The position numbers were made by a program, and so were the translations under genes. Below the pieces are notes generated by a model. The model saw only the letters and a program-made list of their open reading frames with translations. It made no database searches and was not told the origin of the DNA. A stretch of DNA of 5,422 nucleotides, taken from an uncultured Clostridia bacterium (GTDB lineage Bacteria; Bacillota_A; Clostridia; Christensenellales; Aristaeellaceae). The stretch spans positions 1 through 5,422 of the forward strand of contig CAMVBO010000147.1 of NCBI GenBank assembly GCA_947165745.1, in the 5' to 3' direction. Numbering within the stretch: the stretch's first letter is position 1; every line of letters starts with the position of its first letter. This document shows positions 1-4,831 of this stretch, piece after piece.

Positions 1-350
1 ATGGGCTGATCGTCGCGACCGCGACGGGCTCGACCGCCTATTCGCTGTCTGCCGGTGGACCTGTGGTGTTGCCCGGGCTGGACTGCTTTGTGATGACGCC
101 CATCTGCCCCCATACGCTGAACGCAAGGCCTGTCGTGGTTCCTGCCGACGCGCACATCACCGTGCGCGTCAAGGATGAACCCCAGGGAGACGTGCAGGCG
201 GTGCTGGATGGCAGGCGCGTATTGATAATGGATCGGCTTAAACCGGAATTCACCATATGCCGCTCTCCCAGGCAGGCGCGTTTTGTGCGCTTTCACGAGA
301 AGAATTACTTTGGCTTGCTCCACAGCAAGCTGTCCGAATGGACCCACTGA
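1..350 (+). CDS. nadK: NAD kinase, C-terminal part (5' end outside window)
   Basis: ATP-NAD kinase phosphorylates NAD to NADP in the cytoplasm and is the only route to NADP in most bacteria. The frame is open from base 3 (the first two bases belong to a split codon) to TGA at 348-350. It begins in the conserved block GLIVATATGSTAYSLSAGGP, which forms part of the NAD-binding site, followed by the family motif TPICPHTL and a late VLDGRR strand (the usual DG turn). The end, with its LLHSKLSEW tail, is typical of the family's C-terminus. The N-terminal GGDG ATP-binding motif lies outside the window. One small oddity is that the usual TPTGSTAY reads TATGSTAY, with Ala in place of Pro. nadK upstream of argR and recN is a standard Firmicutes order, which supports the call. 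No terminator is evident after it, so read-through into argR is likely. Confidence 0.95.
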   Translation, partial: GLIVATATGSTAYSLSAGGPVVLPGLDCFVMTPICPHTLNARPVVVPADAHITVRVKDEPQGDVQAVLDGRRVLIMDRLKPEFTICRSPRQARFVRFHEKNYFGLLHSKLSEWTH

Positions 351-436
351 ATATCCCGGAGCGGTCGAGCGGAACGGACGTTTCGTCAGCCCTCGCGTGA
401 ATCCCCACAATCAAATGACTGGGAGGCTTCAAAGGC

Positions 437-889
437 ATGAAGAGCGCGCGCCATAATCTGATATTGGAAATCATTGAGACCAAGGATATAGAGACCCAGG
501 AGGAGCTCGCGGAGGAGCTTAAGAATCGCGGCGTGAGGGTGACCCAGGCCACCGTCTCCCGCGACATCAAGGAACTGCGCCTTCTGAAGGTGCTGTCCGA
601 GCATGGCGGCTACAAGTATGCCACCGTGGAGCGGGCGGAGAAGGGCATGAACGATCGCTTTGCCCGTATTCTCGCGGAATCCATCGTGAACGTCGATTCC
701 GTGAACAACCTGATCGTCGTCAACACCCTCACCGCCAGCGCCAACGCGGCGGGCGAGGCCATTGATTCCATGAAGTGGAGCGAGGTCATGGGGACGATCG
801 CCGGCGACAACACGCTGTTGATCATCACGCGCTCGGAAGAGGCAGCCCAGGCCCTGATGGTGAAGTTCAACGCTCTGCTGAACGATTGA
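437..889 (+). CDS. argR: Arginine repressor ArgR/AhrC
   Basis: Arginine-sensing transcriptional regulator; the family works as a hexamer that represses arginine biosynthesis genes and can activate catabolic ones when arginine is bound. The 150-aa length is normal. Residues 1-70 form the winged helix-turn-helix domain, with the recognition-helix motif TQATVSRDIKEL at 36-47 (S41 and R42 being the usual DNA-contacting pair). Residues about 80-150 form the oligomerisation and arginine-binding domain, ending in GTIAGDNTLLII at 119-130, where the GD pair matches the arginine-contacting acidic site. The ATG at 437 is preceded by GGGAGG at 421-426, 10 nt upstream, a good ribosome site, and the protein starts at the family's normal point (KSARHNLILEII). 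It lies 86 bp after nadK and 12 bp before recN. In this cluster ArgR is a global regulator that happens to sit in a repair/sporulation neighbourhood. Confidence 0.97.
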   Translation: MKSARHNLILEIIETKDIETQEELAEELKNRGVRVTQATVSRDIKELRLLKVLSEHGGYKYATVERAEKGMNDRFARILAESIVNVDSVNNLIVVNTLTASANAAGEAIDSMKWSEVMGTIAGDNTLLIITRSEEAAQALMVKFNALLND

Positions 890-901
890 TCGGAGACAGG
901 C

Positions 902-2599
902 ATGTTACTGGAGCTAACAATTAAAAATATCGCCCTCATTGAATCGCTGCGCGTGGAATTTGCGCAGGGATTCAATGTGCTTACGGGCGAAACCGGCGCC
1001 GGCAAGTCCATCGTGGTGGACAGCATCAACCTGGCCCTCGGCGGACGCGCGGACCGGGACCTGATCCGCACGGGCGCGGAGAAGGCCTCGGTACAGGCGC
1101 TATTTGATATTTCGAACAATCCCGGGGCGCTGGATTTCATCCGCAAACAGGACATCGACGCAGAGGACGGCATCATCGCCATTCGACGGGAATTGAGCCG
1201 CGAGGGGCGGAACATTTGCCGCGTGCAGGATGTCGTGGTGCCGCTTTCCGCCCTCAAGCAGCTGACCACCCAATTGATGGACATTCACGGTCAGCACGAG
1301 CACCAGGCGCTGATGAACCCGGCCAGGCACCTGGAATTCCTGGACGCATTCGGCGGAGTATCTCACGCAAAGGCGCTCGCCAAGGTGCAGGAACGCCATG
1401 CCGCTCGGGGCAAGATCGCCTCCCAACTAAAGGGGCTGATGAACGACGTGTCCGAAAAGGACCGGCTGTTCGACATGCTGTCCTTCCAGGCGCAGGAGAT
1501 CGCGGCTGCAAAGCTGAAGAGCGGCGAGGAGGAGAAGCTGAAAAAGAAGCTCTCCGTCCTCGAAAACGCCGAGAAGATACGCCAGGGCGTGGAAGCGGCC
1601 TACACGCTGGTCTATCAGGGCGACGGACGCACGCCCAGCGCCCAGGAGGGCCTGCTGCGCTCGGCGGAGGCCATGGATCGCATCGCCACCCTGGACGAGC
1701 GCTACGGCGCGCTGGCAGGGCGGCTGCGCGAGCTGTACTATGGCGCCCAGGATGTGGGCTATGAGCTGCAATCGCTGATGGATGATCTGGACTTCGAGCC
1801 GGAGCTTTTGGACAAGATCGCGGGCAGGCTGGATCTGATCGGACGCCTGGAGCGCAAATACGGGCCCACGCTCGAAGAAGTGATCGCCTTTGGGCAGTCG
1901 GCGGAGGCGCGATTGAACGAGCTCAAACGGGGGGATGAATCCATCGCGGAGCTCAAAAAGCAATACAAAGAAGCCGACGCCAGGCTGCGGGAAGCCTGCG
2001 CCGAGCTGTCTGATCTGCGCAAGGTTTCCGCGGAAAAGCTGGCCGGTGCGATTTGCGAACAGCTCAAGGACCTGGGCATGGGCAAGACCCGCTTTGAAGT
2101 CAGAATCGAACCGGAGCCCAAGCCGACTTCCTGCGGCATGGACCGAGTGGAGTTCATGATCTCGCCAAACCCCGGCGAGCCGTTAAAGCCCCTGGCAAAC
2201 ATCGCCTCTGGCGGCGAGATCTCCCGCGTGATGCTGGCGTTCAAGGCCATATCCGTGGACGTGGAGGGCGTGGACGCCATGGTGTTTGACGAGATTGACA
2301 CCGGCGTATCCGGCAGGATGGCTCAGGTGGTGGGCGAGAAGATGTGCCTGATCGCCAAAAAACGCCAGGTGCTGAGCATCACCCACCTGCCGCAGATCGC
2401 CGCGCTGGGCGACGCCCACTTCCTGGTGGAGAAGATCGCCGGAGAGGACCGCACAGACACCCATGTGCGCCTGTTGGACGATGAAGGCCGGGTGCACGAG
2501 CTGGCGCGCCTCGTCGGCGGCGCAGAGGAAACTCAGAGCAGCCTCAGCCACGCGGCGAACATGCTCAGGGACGCGGCGGAGCGAAAAAAAACGCTGTAA
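902..2599 (+). CDS. recN: DNA repair protein RecN (SMC-like ATPase)
   Basis: RecN is a cytoplasmic SMC-like ATPase that gathers DNA ends at double-strand breaks before RecA-dependent recombination. The 565-aa length fits the family (about 550-570). The order of motifs is complete: Walker A GETGAGKS at 29-36; IHGQHEHQ at 128-135, the RecN-specific segment after the first ATPase half; a long charged helical middle (about 150-390) rich in Glu, Lys, Ala and Leu, expected to form the coiled coil; ABC signature ASGGEISR at 435-442; Walker B VFDEIDTGVSG from 461 with D463 and catalytic E464; and the H-loop SITHLPQIAALGD with H495. The start MLLELTIKNIALI is the usual RecN start, with a GGAG ribosome site at 892-895. 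It follows argR by 12 bp and is probably co-transcribed with it. No Gram-positive LexA box is visible in the short gap. In most spore formers spoIVB follows; here it does not. Confidence 0.98.
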   Translation: MLLELTIKNIALIESLRVEFAQGFNVLTGETGAGKSIVVDSINLALGGRADRDLIRTGAEKASVQALFDISNNPGALDFIRKQDIDAEDGIIAIRRELSREGRNICRVQDVVVPLSALKQLTTQLMDIHGQHEHQALMNPARHLEFLDAFGGVSHAKALAKVQERHAARGKIASQLKGLMNDVSEKDRLFDMLSFQAQEIAAAKLKSGEEEKLKKKLSVLENAEKIRQGVEAAYTLVYQGDGRTPSAQEGLLRSAEAMDRIATLDERYGALAGRLRELYYGAQDVGYELQSLMDDLDFEPELLDKIAGRLDLIGRLERKYGPTLEEVIAFGQSAEARLNELKRGDESIAELKKQYKEADARLREACAELSDLRKVSAEKLAGAICEQLKDLGMGKTRFEVRIEPEPKPTSCGMDRVEFMISPNPGEPLKPLANIASGGEISRVMLAFKAISVDVEGVDAMVFDEIDTGVSGRMAQVVGEKMCLIAKKRQVLSITHLPQIAALGDAHFLVEKIAGEDRTDTHVRLLDDEGRVHELARLVGGAEETQSSLSHAANMLRDAAERKKTL

Positions 2600-2616
2600 A
2601 TATGTCGAAACAAAAG

Positions 2617-2679
2617 ATCCTTCACTCTCGATCAGTATGACGGCCATGAAGCTTGTCAGTCTGAACGAAAGTGAAGGAT
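2617..2679. terminator. 63-nt imperfect hairpin between convergent recN and udk; possible bidirectional terminator
   Basis: The arms ATCCTTCACT (2617-2626) and AGTGAAGGAT (2670-2679) are perfect 10-bp inverted repeats. Pairing continues inward in strict register without bulges: one mismatch, TCG/CGA (2628-2630 with 2666-2668), one mismatch, TCAG/CTGA (2632-2635 with 2661-2664), a 2x2 mismatch, then TGAC/GTCA (2638-2641 with 2655-2658). Read on the - strand, the stem is followed by CTTTTGTTT, which would suit termination of udk. On the + strand only the weaker ATATTTAT follows. The position between two convergent genes favours a terminator. The stem is longer than a usual intrinsic terminator and is not GC-rich, so a dispersed palindromic repeat (REP- or MITE-like) is the main alternative. 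The pairing is seen directly; the function is inferred. Confidence 0.5.
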
Positions 2680-2710
2680 ATTTATATGGAATTCAGTCGT
2701 ATTGACGCGC

Positions 2711-3328
2711 CTATTCCTTGGCCTCGATCATCCCGGAGTTGATGTAGTGGGCCAGGATATCTACGATACGGGCGTTTTTGCCGCCCCTGGCGACGATCAA
2801 ATCCGCGTATTCCACGTAATTTCGGATGTGTTTTTCATACATGGGCTTGACGGTGTCCAGATACTGGCGATATACGCTCTCGATGGTCCGGCCCCTGTCC
2901 CGCAGATCCCGCTTCACGCGGCGCAGCAGGCACACGTCCGGGTCCACTTGGATGTAGATCTTGAAATCCAGCAGGTCGCGCACCTCCGGGTCGTAAAACA
3001 CATGGATGCCTTCCAGCAGCACCACGTCCGCCGGCTCAATCAGCACGCCCGGGTCGCAGCGGCGGTGCTGGGTGTAATCGTATTCCTTGGCCGTGATGGA
3101 CTGGCCGGACTTGAGGCGGAGCAGGTCGTCCCGCAACACGTCGTGCTCGAAGATTTCCGGTTCGTCATAGTTGATCAGGCAGCGCTCCTCATAGCTCATG
3201 TCGGGGTGATCCTTGTAATAGGAGTCCTGCTTGATATAGACGCAAGGCTTCTCCAGCCTCGAGGCCAGCGCCTTGGCCAGCGTGGACTTGCCGCTGCCGC
3301 TGGCACCGCAGATTCCGATAATCAGCAT
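2711..3328 (-). CDS. udk: Uridine kinase (uridine/cytidine salvage kinase)
   Basis: Cytoplasmic P-loop kinase that phosphorylates uridine and cytidine to UMP and CMP in pyrimidine salvage. With the ATG at 3328 the protein has 205 aa, normal for bacterial Udk. The P-loop GASGSGKST is at residues 8-16 (K14). It is followed by the nucleoside-binding segment QDSYYKD at 34-40, the Udk-like NYDEPEIFEHD block, EYDYTQHRR, the EGIHVFYDPEVRDLLDFKIYIQ core strand region, and the lid-type segment RRVKRDLRDRGRT typical of Udk. An alternative TTG start five codons upstream (3343) overlaps the ribosome site, so the ATG is preferred. It lies 78 bp downstream of the Spo0A-like gene on the same strand and converges on recN. 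A separate promoter is possible in that gap. Other phosphoribulokinase/uridine kinase family members cannot be fully excluded, but the motif match favours Udk. Confidence 0.93.
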   Translation of the reverse strand: MLIIGICGASGSGKSTLAKALASRLEKPCVYIKQDSYYKDHPDMSYEERCLINYDEPEIFEHDVLRDDLLRLKSGQSITAKEYDYTQHRRCDPGVLIEPADVVLLEGIHVFYDPEVRDLLDFKIYIQVDPDVCLLRRVKRDLRDRGRTIESVYRQYLDTVKPMYEKHIRNYVEYADLIVARGGKNARIVDILAHYINSGMIEAKE

Positions 3329-3334
3329 GTCGTG

Positions 3335-3341
3335 TCCCCCC
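3335..3341 (-). promoter_or_regulatory. Ribosome binding site that fixes the udk start
   Basis: Read on the - strand, GGGGGGA lies 6 nt before the ATG at 3328. It is an all-G variant of AGGAGG. An upstream in-frame TTG (3341-3343) overlaps this site, has no ribosome site of its own that I can see, and would add GGHD before the family's usual N-terminus, so it is not the likely start. Confidence 0.6.
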
Positions 3342-3364
3342 AAAGTGTGTTGTTTTCCATAAAT

Positions 3365-3393
3365 AGTTTAGCACAATCCGGGGGAGATTACAA
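3365..3393 (-). promoter_or_regulatory. Candidate sigma-A-type promoter for udk
   Basis: On the - strand, TTGTAA (3393-3388; 4 of 6 to the -35 consensus) and TAAACT (3370-3365; 4 of 6 to the -10 consensus) are separated by exactly 17 bp, about 37 bp upstream of the udk start codon. The gap is distinctly AT-rich compared with the flanking genes. Both hexamers are weak, so this is a plausible rather than a firm promoter. Udk could also be transcribed from the upstream regulator gene. Confidence 0.35.
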
Positions 3394-3406
3394 TAACAAC
3401 GCTGAA

Positions 3407-4126
3407 TTATTCCGCGCCTTCAGATTCGCGCAGCAGATACTCGATAAACTGTTTGTTGCTGGGCCGCGCGGCAAACTGGCTTCGCAACGCGCCGCGCTGA
3501 TAGGCGACGTCGATGGCGCTGCGCAGCGATCGCTCTACCCGGGACACGGTGGTGTCCATCTGGCGCGCCAGCTCCTGATAGAGGCCCCGGGACAGGTTGC
3601 GCAGCAGTAGTTCATCCTCCCGGGCCTTGAGCACTGACTCTACCAGGTAGGCGCTGCCGTTCAGCTTGGGGGAGATGCCGAACTCTCCCAGCAGCGCGCG
3701 GACGCCAGCCGCCCGGCGCGCGCGTTTCTCTCCGTTGTCCAATGGTTTGGGCATGGGAACCTCTGCCTCGGCGCAGTCCAGAACCAGATCCGGCAGGTTT
3801 GAATAGTCCACCGGTTTGCAGAGAAAGTAGGCCGCGCCGTAGCGATAGGCCCACTCCATGCTGGCGGTGGAGTAGAAGCGGGTGCAGATGATCACGGCGG
3901 GCGGTTTTTGCAGCTGCCGCGTTTCCCGCAGCAGGGCGATGCCGTCCAGCTCCGGCAGCTGTATGTCCGTCAACAACACGTCCGGTCGCAACCGGCGGAT
4001 GTCCGCCAGAGCCCGTCTGCCGCTCGCCGCATCGCCGACAATCTCCACTTTGCGGTTGCCAGAGATGGCTCTCCTCACGCCCTGTATGAATATGGGATCG
4101 ATATCTGCGATGTACAGCCGCGCCAT
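3407..4126 (-). CDS. Spo0A-family response regulator (atypical, 239 aa)
   Basis: Two-domain regulator. Residues 1-120 form a receiver domain with the phospho-acceptor D54 in VLLTDIQLPELDG, T82, and K104 in YFLCKP. Residues about 142-232 match the Spo0A sporulation DNA-binding domain: LLGEFGISPKLNGSAYL, then TTVSRVERSLRSAIDVAYQRG at about 192-212, closely parallel to the Spo0A recognition helix ([21 protein letters not shown] in Bacillus, from memory), and ARPSNKQFIEYL parallel to its KPTNSEFIA end. Two deviations stand out. The acidic pair near the N-terminus is D8-I9, where Spo0A and most receivers have Asp-Asp. Also, the stretch between the recognition helix and the RPSN motif is about nine residues shorter than in Spo0A, which with a short linker gives 239 aa rather than about 265. 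The ATG at 4126 has an AGGATGGGG ribosome site (4145-4137). It could be the organism's main Spo0A or a divergent paralogue, so no gene symbol is given. Confidence 0.85.
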   Translation of the reverse strand: MARLYIADIDPIFIQGVRRAISGNRKVEIVGDAASGRRALADIRRLRPDVLLTDIQLPELDGIALLRETRQLQKPPAVIICTRFYSTASMEWAYRYGAAYFLCKPVDYSNLPDLVLDCAEAEVPMPKPLDNGEKRARRAAGVRALLGEFGISPKLNGSAYLVESVLKAREDELLLRNLSRGLYQELARQMDTTVSRVERSLRSAIDVAYQRGALRSQFAARPSNKQFIEYLLRESEGAE

Positions 4127-4145
4127 AAATACACATCCCCATCCT

Positions 4146-4176
4146 TTGTATATACACCATTAGTTGTATATTACAC
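4146..4176. repeat. Near-identical direct repeat upstream of the Spo0A-like gene
   Basis: TTGTATATACAC (4146-4157) and TTGTATATTACAC (4164-4176) differ only by one inserted T. They start 18 bp apart, so they lie on similar faces of the helix. The first copy contains the palindrome GTATATAC. Both lie between the candidate -10 region and the ribosome site of the regulator gene, a position suited to an operator. The regulator that might bind is unknown. Confidence 0.5.
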
Positions 4177-4196
4177 TATAAGTCCTGTTGTTGCAA
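4168..4196 (-). promoter_or_regulatory. Candidate promoter of the Spo0A-like gene
   Basis: On the - strand, TTGCAA (4196-4191; 4 of 6) and TAATAT (4173-4168; 4 of 6) are spaced by 17 bp, about 42 bp upstream of the ATG at 4126. The -10 hexamer lies inside the distal copy of the direct repeat, so a protein bound there could block transcription. The hexamers are weak and other AT-rich -10-like words exist nearby (for example TATAGT just upstream), so the exact start is uncertain. Confidence 0.3.
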
Positions 4197-4205
4197 TGGA
4201 TTTTG

Positions 4206-4214
4206 GTTGACAAA
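4206..4214 (-). promoter_or_regulatory. 0A-box-like site
   Basis: On the - strand this reads TTTGTCAAC, matching 8 of 9 positions of the Spo0A binding consensus TTTGTCRAA. It sits in the divergent region between the Spo0A-like regulator and the SRAP gene and overlaps the SRAP -35 hexamer. One match of this quality can occur by chance, so the call is tentative. Confidence 0.3.
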
Positions 4215-4233
4215 TCGGCTACAAGAGTATTAC
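4207..4233 (+). promoter_or_regulatory. Candidate promoter of the SRAP gene
   Basis: A perfect TTGACA -35 hexamer lies at 4207-4212. The best -10 candidate is TATTAC at 4228-4233 (4 of 6), with a short 15-bp spacer; the word at the ideal 17-bp spacing (TTACCA) is poor. The region lies 26-52 bp upstream of the start codon. No Gram-positive LexA (SOS) box is visible here, so DNA-damage control is not supported by sequence. Confidence 0.35.
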
Positions 4234-4258
4234 CATTCTATGAGAAGGGGGCAAAACC

Positions 4259-4831
4259 ATGTGCGGCAGATATTTCATGGACGCGGACGACGTGCGCGAA
4301 TACGCGGCGGACATTGCTTTTGAAAACAGGGCTTTGACCGTTGGCACGGACATCTGCCCCGGCATGGACGCGCCGGCGACTGTGAAAAGCGAAGGGCAGA
4401 CGATTTCAAGACCCATGCGCTGGGGATTTGAAAAGCCCCAGGGCGGGCTGGTCATAAACGCCCGCGTGGAGACGATCGGGGAGAAGCCCATGTTTCGCGC
4501 CCTTGCGGACAATCAGCGCTGCGCGATGCCCGCCAGGCGGTATTATGAGTGGCGCCGCTCGGATCGCCAGAAGTTCGACATCGCGCTGACGGACGCCCGC
4601 CGATTTTGGCTGGCGGGGCTGTGGCGCATCGGCGAAAGCGGGCCTGAGTTCGTGGTGCTGACCCAGCCGCCGGTGGAGGCCATCGCGCCTGTACACAACC
4701 GTATGCCACTGTTGCTGCCCACGGCGGAATCCATGGCCCGGTGGCTGGCGGGGGAGACGCGCCTCTTTGAGAACAGCGCCGCCCTCAAGGTGGCGGCGGA
4801 AGGGCCTGAGCAGCTTACAATGCTGTTTTAA
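4259..4831 (+). CDS. SRAP-domain protein (YedK/HMCES family), abasic-site DNA-protein crosslinker
   Basis: SRAP proteins form a covalent crosslink between their N-terminal Cys2 and abasic sites in single-stranded DNA, shielding the lesion. The 190-aa protein starts MCGRYF, so Met removal would expose C2. The other family active-site residues are in place: N67 in INARVET, E97 in RCAMPARRYYEW, and H146 in HNRMPLLL, with the WGF motif at 55-57. It is somewhat shorter than E. coli YedK (about 220 aa), but the fold core looks complete to the C-terminal LTMLF end. The ATG at 4259 is fixed by the required MCGR start and by AAGGGGG at 4245-4251, 7 nt upstream. It diverges from the Spo0A-like regulator across 132 bp and converges on spoIIP, sharing overlapping stop codons, so it is probably a single-gene transcript. 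Confidence 0.95.
   Translation: MCGRYFMDADDVREYAADIAFENRALTVGTDICPGMDAPATVKSEGQTISRPMRWGFEKPQGGLVINARVETIGEKPMFRALADNQRCAMPARRYYEWRRSDRQKFDIALTDARRFWLAGLWRIGESGPEFVVLTQPPVEAIAPVHNRMPLLLPTAESMARWLAGETRLFENSAALKVAAEGPEQLTMLF

Noticed and set aside
396..413. Possible ARG box upstream of argR
   Set aside because: TGAAT at 398-402 matches one half-site, but the partner half (ACAAT) is poor and the centre is CCCC rather than AT-rich, so autoregulation is not supported.
1467..1473. TTCGACA word (reverse of TGTCGAA, 0A-box core) in recN, and another near 4576 in the SRAP gene
   Set aside because: Both lie inside coding sequence and match only the 7-bp core; such words are expected by chance.
1216..1764. 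182-aa + strand frame inside recN
   Set aside because: It is rich in Arg, Gly and Ala, wholly inside recN in another frame, and has no recognisable domain or ribosome site.
3349..3400. GTTGTT/AACAAC inverted repeat flanking the udk upstream region
   Set aside because: Only 6 bp of pairing across a loop of about 40 nt, with no U-run. Probably chance.
2702..3610. 302-aa open frame on the + strand opposite udk and the end of the regulator gene
   Set aside because: Its sequence is low-complexity in character (rich in His, Gln, Val, Ala), matches no family I recognise, and lies antisense to two clear genes. Long antisense frames are common in high-GC DNA.
3612..4160. 182-aa - strand frame overlapping the response regulator
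   Set aside because: It is shifted relative to the regulator and spells no known motif, while the other frame gives a full receiver and Spo0A domain.
4150..4190. Sigma-H-like promoter (AGGACTT with CTAAT) upstream of the Spo0A-like gene
   Set aside because: The -35-like word is close to AGGAWWW, but the -10 has a mismatch in GAAT and the spacing (about 14 bp) is longer than the usual 11-12 bp.
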